In this document: one piece after another, positions 16,922 through 26,016 of the stretch
Layout of the letters: each line of letters starts with the position of its first letter
How positions within the stretch are numbered: the stretch's first letter is position 1
DNA from: Thiobacillus sp.
GTDB lineage: Bacteria > Pseudomonadota > Gammaproteobacteria > Burkholderiales > Thiobacillaceae
Length of the DNA stretch: 61,397 bases
Assembly (NCBI RefSeq): GCF_024708915.1
Contig: NZ_JANJXQ010000235.1
Span: 1-61,397, forward strand
Direction of reading: 5' to 3'
The notes under the pieces: model-generated
The model's input: the letters and a program-made list of their open reading frames with translations, nothing else
Databases searched by the model: none
What the model was told of the DNA's origin: nothing
Position numbers and translations under genes: made by a program

Positions 16922-19900
16922 ATGTTTGAACGTATCATTCGTTTAGCCATCGAGCATCGGTGGCTGGTACTCTTGGCCGTTCTCGGTATGGCCGCAGTCG
17001 GCGTCTTCAGTTACAAGGCGTTGCCCATCGATGCCGTCCCGGACATCACCAATGTCCAGGTACAGATCAATACGGCGGCGCCCGGCTACTCCCCGCTGGA
17101 GACCGAGCAGCGCATTACCTATCCGATCGAGACCGTCATGTCGGGTCTGCCCGATTTGCTGGAAACCCGATCCCTGTCGCGCTATGGCCTCTCACAGGTG
17201 ACGGTGATCTTCAAAGACGGCACCGATATCTACTTTGCGCGCCAGCTGGTTAATCAACGCATCCAGGAAGCCAGGGATAAACTGCCCCCCGGCGTAACTC
17301 CGGCGATGGGACCTATCTCGACCGGCTTGGGGGAAATCTACCTCTGGACTGTCGAAGCTGAAGAAGGTGCGAAGAAGCCGGATGGATCGGCTTATACGCC
17401 GACTGACTTGCGTGAGATTCAGGACTGGATCATCAAGCCGCAGCTGCGCAACGTGCCGGGCGTGACCGAGATCAATTCCATCGGCGGTTTCGCCAAGCAG
17501 TATCAGGTCGCGCCCATTCCGGAGAAACTCGCGTCCTACGGCCTGACGTTGCAAGACATTGTGACAGCACTCGACCGCAACAATAATAACGTCGGTGCAG
17601 GCTACATCGAGAAGCGGGGTGAGCAGTATCTCGTCCGTGCGCCGGGGCAGGTCAATTCAATTGAGGATATCGAGAACATCATCCTCGACAATACCCAAGG
17701 TGTGCCTATCCGCATACGCGATGTCGGCGAGGTCGGCATTGGTCGAGAACTACGTTCCGGCGCTGCCACTGAAAACGGTCGAGAAGTTGTACTGGGCACG
17801 GTTTTCATGTTGATCGGCCAGAACAGTCGCACCGTTTCGCAGGCGGTTGCCATAAAAATGGAAGAGATCAACCGCACACTTCCTGAAGGCGTTCAGGCTG
17901 TCACCGTCTACGACCGGACGGTGCTGGTTGATAAAGCCATTAATACGGTCAAGAAAAACTTAACCGAGGGCGCGATCCTTGTGATCGTGATTCTGTTCCT
18001 GTTTCTCGGCAACATCCGCGCGGCCATCATCACGGCGATGGTGATACCGCTGGCCATGCTGTTCACCTTTACCGGGATGGTGACCTACAAGGTGAGTGCG
18101 AACCTGATGAGTTTGGGTGCGCTCGACTTCGGCATCATCATCGATGGCGCAGTGGTGATCGTGGAGAACTGCGTACGGCGGCTCGCCCATGCCCAAACTC
18201 ACCACGGCCGTCCGCTTACCCGCACGGAGCGCTTTCATGAAGTGTTTGCCGCCTCGAAAGAGGCGCGGCGGCCGCTGCTGTATGGTCAGCTCATCATCAT
18301 GGTTGTGTATTTGCCGATCTTCGCCCTGAGCGGTGTGGAAGGAAAAATGTTCCATCCGATGGCTTTGACTGTGGTGATGGCCCTGGTGGGTGCAATGATC
18401 CTCTCGATCACGTTTATACCAGCAGCCGTGGCACTCTTCATTGGCAATAAGGTTGCCGAGAAGGAAAACATTCTGATGCAGTGGGCCAAGCGCGTCTATG
18501 CGCCGATGCTGGACAAGGTCATGGTCAACAAGCCCGTGGTGTTGACGTTGGCAATTGTCATGGTGGTCCTGTCTGGACTCCTGGCTACGCGCATGGGCAG
18601 CGAGTTTGTACCGAGTCTGAATGAGGGTGACTTTGCGATTCAGGCGCTGCGTGTCCCGGGTACCAGTTTGACGCAGTCCGTCGCCATGCAGCAGCAGATC
18701 GAGCGTGCGCTCAAACAGCAGTTTCCGGAAATTGAACGGATATTTGCGCGCACAGGTACCGCTGAAATCGCCTCCGACGTGATGCCGCCCAGCATTTCGG
18801 ACGGCTACATCATGCTCAAGCCAGAGGATCAGTGGCCAAAACCGAAAAAAACGCGTGACGAATTGTTGGCAGCCATCCAGGTAGCGGCGAACAAACTCCC
18901 TGGCAACAACTACGAATTCTCCCAACCGATCCAGCTGCGCTTCAATGAGCTGATCTCAGGCGTACGCAGCGACGTAGCGGTTAAGGTGTTCGGCGACGAC
19001 ATGGATGTACTAAACGACACCGCGATCAAAATAGCCTCGGTGATGGAGAAGATTCCGGGCGCATCAGAGGTCAAAGTAGAGCAGACCACCGGCCTACCCA
19101 TGTTGACCATCAATATTGACCGCGACAAAACATCTCGTTACGGCTTGAATGTGGGCGATGTGCAGGATGCAGTGGCCACTGCGATCGGCGGTAAGGAGGC
19201 GGGCACCCTGTTTCAGGGCGACCGTCGCTTCGACATCATCGTTCGCCTGCCGGAGAACCTGCGTTCCGACCTGGAAGCAATCAAACGCTTACCGATTGCA
19301 CTACCGCGGGCACAGGGCGGCGACAGTCAAAAAACCTATATTCCACTCGCAGAAGTCGCAAGCCTTGAGTTGGCTCCGGGGCCAAACCAGGTGAGCCGGG
19401 AAAACGGCAAACGCCGAATCGTCGTGAGCTCTAACGTGCGCGGCCGCGACATTGGCTCGTTTGTCGCAGAGGCTGAACAGCAGCTTCAGCAGCAAGTAAA
19501 GATACCTGCAGGCTATTGGACAAGTTGGGGCGGGCAATTCGAGCAGTTGCTGTCGGCTACTAAGCGTCTGCAAGTCGTAGTGCCGGTGGCGTTGCTGCTG
19601 GTGTTTGTGCTGCTCTTCATGATGTTTGGCAACGTTAAAGACGGATTACTGGTCTTTAGCGGCATTCCCTTCGCGCTGACGGGCGGTTTGGTCGCACTCT
19701 GGCTACGCGATATTCCGATGTCGATCTCGGCGGCAGTGGGCTTCATCGCGCTCTCTGGTGTGGCAGTGCTCAATGGCCTCGTGATGATTTCCTATATCCG
19801 CAGCCTGCGCGAAGGAGGCATGTCACTGGATAAGGCGATTCGCGAGGGCGCGCTGACGCGTCTGCGTCCGGTACTGATGACAGCACTAGTGGCATCGTTT

Positions 19901-20101
19901 GGTTTCGTGCCGATGGCGATTGCCATTGGGACGGGCGCTGAAGTCCAGCGCCCGCTGGCGACCGTGGTAATCGGCGGCATTCTGTCCTCGACTGCGCTGA
20001 CGCTTCTGGTGCTGCCAATTCTGTATCGACTGGCACATCGACGAGACGAAGATGAGGAAGATTTCACTGCCGAGTTTGCGCCTTCGCCGGCAAAGACCTA
20101 A
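16922..20101 (+). CDS. czcA: CzcA Zn/Co/Cd RND efflux pump
   Basis: A 1059-residue proton-driven cation exporter. The proton-path motif DFGIIIDGAVVIVEN places Asp402, Asp408 and Glu415 at the same numbers as the essential residues of C. metallidurans CzcA, which supports divalent Zn/Co/Cd export. Other landmarks: LPIDAVPDITNVQVQINT near the N-terminus, VVYLPIFALSGVEGKMF, and GSEFVPSLNEGDF. Twelve helices with two periplasmic loops are expected. It closes the czcICBA operon. No two-component regulator (czcRS) is present nearby, so control must come from elsewhere. Confidence 0.95.
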   Translation: MFERIIRLAIEHRWLVLLAVLGMAAVGVFSYKALPIDAVPDITNVQVQINTAAPGYSPLETEQRITYPIETVMSGLPDLLETRSLSRYGLSQVTVIFKDGTDIYFARQLVNQRIQEARDKLPPGVTPAMGPISTGLGEIYLWTVEAEEGAKKPDGSAYTPTDLREIQDWIIKPQLRNVPGVTEINSIGGFAKQYQVAPIPEKLASYGLTLQDIVTALDRNNNNVGAGYIEKRGEQYLVRAPGQVNSIEDIENIILDNTQGVPIRIRDVGEVGIGRELRSGAATENGREVVLGTVFMLIGQNSRTVSQAVAIKMEEINRTLPEGVQAVTVYDRTVLVDKAINTVKKNLTEGAILVIVILFLFLGNIRAAIITAMVIPLAMLFTFTGMVTYKVSANLMSLGALDFGIIIDGAVVIVENCVRRLAHAQTHHGRPLTRTERFHEVFAASKEARRPLLYGQLIIMVVYLPIFALSGVEGKMFHPMALTVVMALVGAMILSITFIPAAVALFIGNKVAEKENILMQWAKRVYAPMLDKVMVNKPVVLTLAIVMVVLSGLLATRMGSEFVPSLNEGDFAIQALRVPGTSLTQSVAMQQQIERALKQQFPEIERIFARTGTAEIASDVMPPSISDGYIMLKPEDQWPKPKKTRDELLAAIQVAANKLPGNNYEFSQPIQLRFNELISGVRSDVAVKVFGDDMDVLNDTAIKIASVMEKIPGASEVKVEQTTGLPMLTINIDRDKTSRYGLNVGDVQDAVATAIGGKEAGTLFQGDRRFDIIVRLPENLRSDLEAIKRLPIALPRAQGGDSQKTYIPLAEVASLELAPGPNQVSRENGKRRIVVSSNVRGRDIGSFVAEAEQQLQQQVKIPAGYWTSWGGQFEQLLSATKRLQVVVPVALLLVFVLLFMMFGNVKDGLLVFSGIPFALTGGLVALWLRDIPMSISAAVGFIALSGVAVLNGLVMISYIRSLREGGMSLDKAIREGALTRLRPVLMTALVASFGFVPMAIAIGTGAEVQRPLATVVIGGILSSTALTLLVLPILYRLAHRRDEDEEDFTAEFAPSPAKT

Positions 20102-20225
20102 CGGTTGCCGAGGCACTGTAACGGTATGTAGTTTCGACTCGTTTCTTGCCGATGTTGGCATAGGCAGCGTGCGTACCTTGGCTGTGCAACATTTGGGCAG
20201 GGTGCGGCGCAACGCTAGGAGATAA

Positions 20226-20675
20226 GTGAAAAAAATGGATATCGAAACTGAATTTCTTTATGCCTCGCGCATGATGCTCGCTGCTCTGATAGGCGGCTTG
20301 ATCGGCTGGGAAAGAGAACGCCATGCCAGCGATGCGGGCATTCGAACTTACATGGCGATTTCTATAGGTGCCTGCGCTTTCAGCTTGATATCTTTTCATG
20401 CGGCCAATGATGCTGGCCGTATCGCAGCCCAAGTGGTCACCGGCATGGGTTTTATCGGAGCGGGAGTGATTTTTCAAGGCAAAGGCGGAATTGCGGGATT
20501 GACGACCGCCGCCACGCTCTGGGCGACAGCGGCGGTGGGCATGGCCAGCGCTTTCGGGATGTATGTGTTGGCGACCCTCACCGGGGGACTGATTTTTGCA
20601 ACCCTCGCGCTTCACCACTTACCCGGCTGGAAGCGGCTTAGCAAAAATCATCACGACCAGGACCATTCCCAATAA
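20226..20675 (+). CDS. MgtC/SapB family membrane protein
   Basis: A 149-residue protein with four hydrophobic helices and the MgtC family core ALIGGLIGWERERHASDAGIRTYM, followed by GMGFIGAGVIFQGKGGIAGLTTAATLW. The soluble C-terminal domain of Salmonella MgtC is absent, as in many short homologues; the tail is His/Asp-rich (NHHDQDHSQ). Family members are linked to Mg homeostasis and to control of ATP synthase or phosphate uptake. AGGAG lies four bases before a GTG at 20226; ATG 20235 is the alternative start. Confidence 0.88.
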   Translation: MKKMDIETEFLYASRMMLAALIGGLIGWERERHASDAGIRTYMAISIGACAFSLISFHAANDAGRIAAQVVTGMGFIGAGVIFQGKGGIAGLTTAATLWATAAVGMASAFGMYVLATLTGGLIFATLALHHLPGWKRLSKNHHDQDHSQ

Positions 20676-20727
20676 GTGAGTGTCGTCAGTTTTTGTCATC
20701 GTTAAAACAATTGCAAAGGAGAATGAC

Positions 20728-21048
20728 ATGGGATTTCTCGAACGGATGTTGGGCAACTTGATGGGCGGCAGATTCGGCGGCCACCACGGCGGCTATCGAG
20801 GTGGTCATCACGGCGGTTCCAAACATGGTGGCTACGGTGGCTATCCAGGCTATCCGCAGGGCACAGGCCCGGACGGCGGCAATGCTGGCAATCCCTGCCC
20901 CAAATGCGGCGGCACCAATGCGGGCGAAGCACGCTTCTGCCAGCAATGCGGCACCTCGCTGTCGCCCGGCAAATGTTCCGGCTGCGGCGCGGAACTGCCG
21001 ACAGGCGCCCGGTTTTGTGGCCAATGCGGCGGCAAACCCCGGCAGTAG
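20728..21048 (+). CDS. Double zinc-ribbon protein with Gly/His-rich N-terminus
   Basis: A 106-residue protein. Residues 1-20 form a short helix (MGFLERMLGNLMGG), residues 20-55 are Gly/His/Tyr-rich (GGHHGGYRGGHHGG), and two zinc ribbons follow: CPKCGG...FCQQCG and CSGCGAE...FCGQCG. It probably binds metals through both parts. ATG 20728 is chosen for its AAAGGAGA ribosome binding site; the upstream frame to 20680 has none. No specific function is recognised. Position between mgtC and metal transport genes suggests a metal-related role. Confidence 0.75.
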   Translation: MGFLERMLGNLMGGRFGGHHGGYRGGHHGGSKHGGYGGYPGYPQGTGPDGGNAGNPCPKCGGTNAGEARFCQQCGTSLSPGKCSGCGAELPTGARFCGQCGGKPRQ

Positions 21049-21052
21049 CACA

Positions 21053-22051
21053 ATGCATTTCCCAGGCATGATTCGCATCTCCAGGCCGACGCTGGAAAAG
21101 CATCAGGTCGCCATTTATTTCATGGCGGTGTTTGCCGGCCTGCTGGCGGCCGCCGTCGCGGGGCCATCCGCTGCCGCCCTGGAAGCCTGGATCAATCCGG
21201 CGCTGGCTGCGCTTTTGTATGTCACCTTCCTGCAAGTGCCGATGTCTGCCCTCGGACAGGCGCTGACGCACGGGCGCTTCCTCTCGGCGCTGCTGATCGT
21301 CAACTTCATTGCGGTTCCGCTGGTGGTACTCGGGCTGATCCAGTTCCTTCCTGCCCATCCGGCCCTTCACTTCGCCGTGCTGCTGGTATTGCTGGCGCCC
21401 TGTATCGATTACGTCGTCGTATTTACGCACCTGGGGCGGGGAGACGCGAAGCTCATCCTCGCGGCGACGCCGGTTTTGCTCATCGCGCAAATGCTGCTGC
21501 TGCCCGTTTATATCGGGCTGTTTCTCGGGCCCGACGCCGCGGGCCTGGTGCAGGCAAGCCCATTCCTGCATGCGTTTTTCTGGCTGATTGCGATCCCCCT
21601 TGTGCTCGCTGGAGCAACACAGTACTGGGCCGCCCGCCGCGCGTCGGGCAGGCGGGTCGAGGGGGTGATGGGATGGCTGCCGGTCCCGCTGATGGCGCTG
21701 GTGCTGTCACTGGTGTTCGCGGCCGTCGCACCGCGCATCGGCGCTGCGTCGGCCGATGTTGCCCGGACGGTGCCGATTTATGTGGCATTCGCGATCGTCA
21801 TGCCGCTTGTCGCCTATGCAGTGGGAAAACTCATGGGACTCGATGTAGGCGCGGGCCGTGCCTTGGCCTTCAGCGCGGGCACCCGCAATTCCCTGGTGGT
21901 CTTGCCGCTGGCATTCGCCGTCCCCGATGGCGGCGCCCTCATCCCCGCGGTCGTGGTGACGCAAACACTGGTCGAACTCGTCAGCGAACTTGTCTATGTG
22001 CGCTGGATCCCGCGCTTGGTTAAGCCGGCAACAGAACGCGAGACCTTATGA
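21053..22051 (+). CDS. ACR3/bile acid:sodium symporter-type transporter (arsenic resistance protein family)
   Basis: A 332-residue membrane protein with ten hydrophobic helices. The fourth helix carries APCIDYVVVFTHLGRGD, where the Cys matches the essential Cys of ACR3 arsenite exporters, and a late helix carries TQTLVELVSELVYVRW with the conserved Glu. Arsenite export is therefore plausible, but no arsR or arsC lies nearby and the family also has other substrates. The start at 21053 is four bases after the zinc-ribbon gene; ATG 21068 is an alternative. The longer open frame from 20801 overlaps the zinc-ribbon gene and is rejected. Confidence 0.8.
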   Translation: MHFPGMIRISRPTLEKHQVAIYFMAVFAGLLAAAVAGPSAAALEAWINPALAALLYVTFLQVPMSALGQALTHGRFLSALLIVNFIAVPLVVLGLIQFLPAHPALHFAVLLVLLAPCIDYVVVFTHLGRGDAKLILAATPVLLIAQMLLLPVYIGLFLGPDAAGLVQASPFLHAFFWLIAIPLVLAGATQYWAARRASGRRVEGVMGWLPVPLMALVLSLVFAAVAPRIGAASADVARTVPIYVAFAIVMPLVAYAVGKLMGLDVGAGRALAFSAGTRNSLVVLPLAFAVPDGGALIPAVVVTQTLVELVSELVYVRWIPRLVKPATERETL

Positions 22052-22138
22052 GGGCACCTGCCAAGCGCAGGTCTTTGTCCGTTCCATGAGGCGCGCAACC
22101 CCGCGTCGAAATCGATGGTTTCTATAAGGAGTCGCAGC

Positions 22139-24457
22139 ATGGCTGAAAAACTTGAACTGGACTTGTCCTTGGTCTTGCCGGAAATCCCCGACGAGCGCGA
22201 CGCCTGCGTAGGGCGGCTGACGGAACTGCTGCAGGCCGAAGGCCTGGAAAAAGTGCATCTGGTGCGCGAGAACGGCAGCGCCCGCCTGTGCCTGCACTAC
22301 GATCCCCAGCAATTCAGCGTGAGCCGGGTGCGCGAACTGGCGCAGGCGGCCGGCGCGAAGATCGGAGACCGGTTTCGTCACGAGAGCCTGCGCATCGACG
22401 GCATGGATTGCCCCACCTGCGCCACGGTGATCGAACATGCCCTGCAACGCACGGATGGCGTTTTGGAAGCCTCCGTGAGTTACGCCGCGGAACGCCTGCG
22501 CCTGGAGTATGACAGCGAGAAAATCGGGCGCCCGGCAATCATTAAGCGCATCCAGGCGCTCGGCTATACCGTGCTAGAGGAAGGCCATGTGGCTGGATGG
22601 TTCGCCGAGCATCGCGAGCTTATTTTCAGCGGCGTGTCGGGCCTGCTGTTGCTGGCCGGCTGGCTGACCGGCCTCGCCGACGCGCCGCGCGCCCTCTCGC
22701 TCGGCCTGCTGCTGGGCGCGTATGCGGCGGGCGGTTTCTATACCCTGCGCGACGCCTGGCAGAGTGTGAAGAGCCGCAGCTTCGACATCGATATCCTGAT
22801 GATCGTCGCAGCGGCCGGGGCCGCGGCTTTGGGTGCCTGGGTAGAAGGCGCGCTGCTGCTGTTCCTGTTCAGCCTCGGTCATGCGCTGGAACACATGGCC
22901 ATGGGCCGGGCGCGCAAGGCGATCGAGGCGCTGGCGGAACTGGCGCCCAGGACCGCCATCGTTCAGCGCGATGGTGCCGAGATCGAGGTGCGGGTCGAAG
23001 CATTGCAGCGCGGCGACCGGATGGTGGTCAAACCCGGCCAGCGCATCCCTGCCGACGGGCTGGTGGCATCAGGCAACTCGGCGGTGGACCAGGCGCCCAT
23101 CACCGGCGAATCCATGCCGGTGGACAAGCAACCGGGCGATAAGGTGTTCGCCGGCACGGTCAACGGCGAGGGTGTGCTGACGATCGAGGTCACCAAGCTG
23201 GCGCAGGAGAGCACGCTGGCACGCATGGTTACGATGGTGGCTGAGGCGCAGACGCAGAAGTCTCCCACCCAGCGCTTCACCGACCGCTTCGAGCGCATCT
23301 TCGTACCCGTCGTGCTGGTGGGCGCCGCGCTGCTCATCGTGCTGCCGCCGCTGTTCGGCTTTCCTTTTGCGGAATCCTTTTACCGCGCGATGGCCGTGCT
23401 GGTGGCGGCCTCCCCCTGCGCGCTCGCCATCGCCACCCCATCGGCGGTGCTGTCCGGCATCGCGCGTGCCGCACGCGGCGGCGTACTGATCAAGGGCGGC
23501 GCGCATCTGGAAAATCTCGGCGTGCTCACCGCCATCGCCTTCGACAAGACCGGCACCCTGACCATCGGCAAGCCCAAGGTGACCGACGTCGTCGCCATCA
23601 GCGGCGACGAGGCACGTCTGCTGACTATTGCCGCCGCCGTGGAAAGCCGCAGTGCGCATCCCCTGGCGCAGGCGGTGGTGACGGAGGCGAAGGGACGCGG
23701 TTTAAGTTGGGATGAAGCCGGGGAAGTCGAAGCCGTGACAGGAAAAGGCGTGCGCGCTGAATTTGGCGGGCAAAAAATAGCCATTGGTAACGCCAGGCTG
23801 TTTGAAGGTGAAGCCATCCCCGAAGTGGTTCAGCAGCACGCAGAGCGCCTGCAGACGGAAGGCAAAACCATCATGCTGATCCGGATGGACGAACAGTTTC
23901 TGGGCCTGGTGGCCCTAGCCGACACGCCGCGCGAGGGAGTGAAGCAGGTGCTGGAACGTCTGCACCAGACTGGCATCCGCAAGACCATCATGCTTACTGG
24001 CGACAACGAGCGCGTGGGCCGCGCCATCGCCGACGCGGTGGGTCTAGACGAAGTGAAAGCCGGCCTGTTGCCGGAAGACAAGGTCAAGGCCATGGAGGAA
24101 CTCGCGCAGCGCTACGGCCAGGTGGCGATGGTCGGCGACGGCGTCAACGATGCGCCGGCGATGGCGCGCGCCACCGTCGGCATCGCCATGGGCGGCGCCG
24201 GCACCGACGTGGCCTTGGAAGCCGCCGATGTCGCGCTGATGGGAGACGACCTTTCCAGACTGCCGTTCGCCGTGGCCTTGAGCCGCGCATCGAAGCGCAT
24301 TATTCGCCAGAACCTGTGGGTGTCCTTGGGCGTGGTGGCCCTGCTGGTTCCCGCCACCCTGTTCGGCTGGGCGGGGATCGGGGTGGCAGTGCTGATCCAC
24401 GAAGGATCGACTCTGGTCGTAGTGCTCAACGCGCTGAGGTTGCTGGCCTACCGTTGA
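22139..24457 (+). CDS. P1B-type metal-transporting ATPase with SPC motif (P1B-4-like)
   Basis: A 772-residue metal-pumping P-type ATPase. Domains: an N-terminal segment of about 80 residues without a CxxC, an HMA domain with GMDCPTC (Cys91, Cys94), eight helices, a TGES actuator motif (PITGESMP), the ion-site motif SPC (residues 425-427) instead of CPC, the phosphorylation site Asp469 in DKTGTLT, and GDGVNDAPAMA. The last helix has HEGST (His754). SPC with HEGxT marks the P1B-4 group, which moves Co, Fe(II), Zn or Cd. Start ATG 22139 follows AAGGAG. Confidence 0.9.
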   Translation: MAEKLELDLSLVLPEIPDERDACVGRLTELLQAEGLEKVHLVRENGSARLCLHYDPQQFSVSRVRELAQAAGAKIGDRFRHESLRIDGMDCPTCATVIEHALQRTDGVLEASVSYAAERLRLEYDSEKIGRPAIIKRIQALGYTVLEEGHVAGWFAEHRELIFSGVSGLLLLAGWLTGLADAPRALSLGLLLGAYAAGGFYTLRDAWQSVKSRSFDIDILMIVAAAGAAALGAWVEGALLLFLFSLGHALEHMAMGRARKAIEALAELAPRTAIVQRDGAEIEVRVEALQRGDRMVVKPGQRIPADGLVASGNSAVDQAPITGESMPVDKQPGDKVFAGTVNGEGVLTIEVTKLAQESTLARMVTMVAEAQTQKSPTQRFTDRFERIFVPVVLVGAALLIVLPPLFGFPFAESFYRAMAVLVAASPCALAIATPSAVLSGIARAARGGVLIKGGAHLENLGVLTAIAFDKTGTLTIGKPKVTDVVAISGDEARLLTIAAAVESRSAHPLAQAVVTEAKGRGLSWDEAGEVEAVTGKGVRAEFGGQKIAIGNARLFEGEAIPEVVQQHAERLQTEGKTIMLIRMDEQFLGLVALADTPREGVKQVLERLHQTGIRKTIMLTGDNERVGRAIADAVGLDEVKAGLLPEDKVKAMEELAQRYGQVAMVGDGVNDAPAMARATVGIAMGGAGTDVALEAADVALMGDDLSRLPFAVALSRASKRIIRQNLWVSLGVVALLVPATLFGWAGIGVAVLIHEGSTLVVVLNALRLLAYR

Positions 24458-24466
24458 TGAAATACG

Positions 24467-24487
24467 AAATCCGGATACCCGATTTTT
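24467..24487 (+). terminator. Probable intrinsic terminator after the P1B ATPase
   Basis: A short hairpin AAATC/GATTT with two further G:C pairs and a C:C mismatch around ATA is followed by TTT. It starts ten bases after the ATPase stop. The stem is weak, so this is only a moderate candidate. Confidence 0.4.
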
Positions 24488-24505
24488 AAACTACAGGGAT
24501 CAATC

Positions 24506-24604
24506 ATGAAGCCCCCCACTCACCTCCTTGCCACGTCTTTCGCCATCCCCTGCCTCACGCTCTCAGGCAATCCCCCCGACAACCAAAGCATCGATACCAT
24601 TTGA
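24506..24604 (+). pseudogene. Short remnant resembling a signal peptide
   Basis: ATG 24506 begins MKPPTHLLATSFAIPCLTLS and stops after 32 codons at TGA 24602. The hydrophobic start resembles an export signal, but there is no ribosome binding site and nothing further. It lies directly before another broken secreted-protein gene, so a decayed 5' end is the likely reading. Confidence 0.3.
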
Positions 24605-24631
24605 ATTTTCCAACCTGAAAAGGAGTCCACC

Positions 24632-25329
24632 ATGAAGTCATTCATCCAGTCTCTTGCCGCCGCCAGCAGCCTTGCCGCAACACTCGCCGTTTCCCCTGCT
24701 TTCGCTCGGTGTATCGGTCTGGTTGATGCGATTCGAGGCGGCGATCCTCGGCGGCGCGTTGGAGTGTAGTCGACGGCTTGATCTCGGTTACGAAGTGGTC
24801 GACCTCACCGCCAGTCTGGCATGGGCTTGCGCCAGAATTTGACGCTCGATTCAAACCTGATCGTGACGCTGAATTTCAGCGATGAGGTACTCATCAACGG
24901 CGTGCCCACCCTGGTGTTCACCGGCATCCTTGACACCAACCCGAGATTGTTCTGTTTACCGACAGCGTAACCGTCACGCCGGAATTCCTGGTGCTGGCGA
25001 ACCTGTTCAACGATACCGATCTCACCTTCACGGCGGGCTCGCACTTACCCTGCTGGAGGCGCACGCTCTGGCAACCTACGATTTCTCCTACGTCGGCAGT
25101 CTCAGGGAGCTGTGATCAATCAGAGCTTCGGCCCGTTCTACACGTGAAACGACAGCATTCTGCTGTTCGATATCGGCGTTACAACCAGCAGTTCGCGCTC
25201 GGCGGCTTCCAGACCCGTCCAAGGGTGAAACATTCACCCTGACCGCCGTACACAAGTCGCAAGCCTACGTCATGTTCAACGCGTGGATTGGCCTCATCCG
25301 GATGGCGCGCCAACGCCCGACGCGCTGAG
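24632..25329 (+). pseudogene. Decayed secreted protein gene with several frameshifts and stops
   Basis: AAAAGGAGTCCACC precedes ATG 24632 and a clear signal peptide (MKSFIQSLAAASSLAATLAV, then SPAFA). After that the frame breaks at TAG about 24770. Protein-like beta-rich sequence continues in other frames: GLRQNLTLDSNLIVTLNFSD and VLINGVPTLVFTGILDTNP from about 24820, EIVLFTDSVTVTPEFLVLA from about 24950, and DSILLFDIGVTTSSS from about 25153, separated by indels and stops. The parts would join into one secreted protein of about 220 residues. I do not recognise the family. Confidence 0.6.
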
Positions 25330-25417
25330 CCATCACGCACCTTCACGTCCATCCGTTCCGGCGGGTTTTTTTTATCTCTCCCCATTTCACAAATATTTGC
25401 CGCCACCGCTTGACTCA

Positions 25418-25436
25418 ATAAATGAGAATCGTTATT
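25418..25436 (+). promoter_or_regulatory. Fur box upstream of hemP remnant and iron operon
   Basis: ATAAATGAGAATCGTTATT matches 13 of 19 positions of the Fur consensus, with the central TGANAATC core intact. It precedes the broken hemP and then the whole iron gene run starting at 25763, so it probably gives iron-repressed expression of that run. Confidence 0.7.
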
Positions 25437-25465
25437 ATTCGCAAAACAAATATATAAAAACATGA

Positions 25466-25669
25466 ATGAAACCCGATCAACCCGAACCAGACGTAGATGC
25501 CATGCAAACGCAGATGGCCTCCGATCGAGCCCGGGCAACGGACTATGCCGCCGGTCATCATTCCGACGGACTTTTTATTCCGGGGCAATCAGGAAATCCT
25601 GATCAGCCATAACGGCGAGCACTATCGCCTGCGCATCACCAAGAACGGCAAATGATTCTGACCAAGTAG
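25466..25669 (+). pseudogene. hemP: Frameshifted hemP (first copy)
   Basis: The 3' part encodes the HemP core in one frame, FRGNQEILISHNGEHYRLRI then TKNGK, and a missing base before TGATTCTGACC breaks the final LILTK; restoring one C after AAA gives the normal HemP ending. Upstream the start ATG (25466 or 25462) is in another frame, so at least two indels are needed. The intact HemP at 31750 shares EYRLRITRNEKLILTK. Position right after a Fur box suits a former first gene of the operon. Confidence 0.75.
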
Positions 25670-25762
25670 TAGTAACCATTCCATTTTCAGGATTTGAAAA
25701 TGGAGTTCCCAATCGCCCGCCAGCGCGCAAGCGTCAGCCAGCCCTAACTCAAGGAGACTGGC

Positions 25763-26005
25763 ATGTCCGCACCCCCGCCTCACAGCACGCACGAAATCGT
25801 TATCGCCGCGACCTTATGGCTGATGCACCGCTATCAGCAGACCGGCTGCAAAAAACTCGCCCGCATGGTCGAGCAGCATTTGCGCTGGATGCAGGTGGGC
25901 GCAAGCAGTCCGGTACTCTCCAATGCCTGCCAGCGGCTGTCGTTTGAATGGCGCGCAGTGTCGTGTGCAGCACAACCCGTTCTCCCGCAACCCACCCTGC
26001 ATTGA
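25763..26005 (+). CDS. Small helical protein of unknown function, iron operon
   Basis: An 80-residue protein with a good ribosome binding site (CAAGGAGACTGGC). Residues 8-55 are predicted helical: EIVIAATLWLMHRYQQTGCKK, then LARMVEQHLRWMQ, then LSNACQRLSFEW. No signal peptide. It has the same layout as the product at 26550 (a helix of the type AAxxxLHR, a Cys, ARxxExH, then a second Cys helix), so the two may be paralogues. It is the first intact gene after the Fur box. Family not recognised. Confidence 0.65.
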   Translation: MSAPPPHSTHEIVIAATLWLMHRYQQTGCKKLARMVEQHLRWMQVGASSPVLSNACQRLSFEWRAVSCAAQPVLPQPTLH

Positions 26006-26016
26006 AGGAGACTTAC

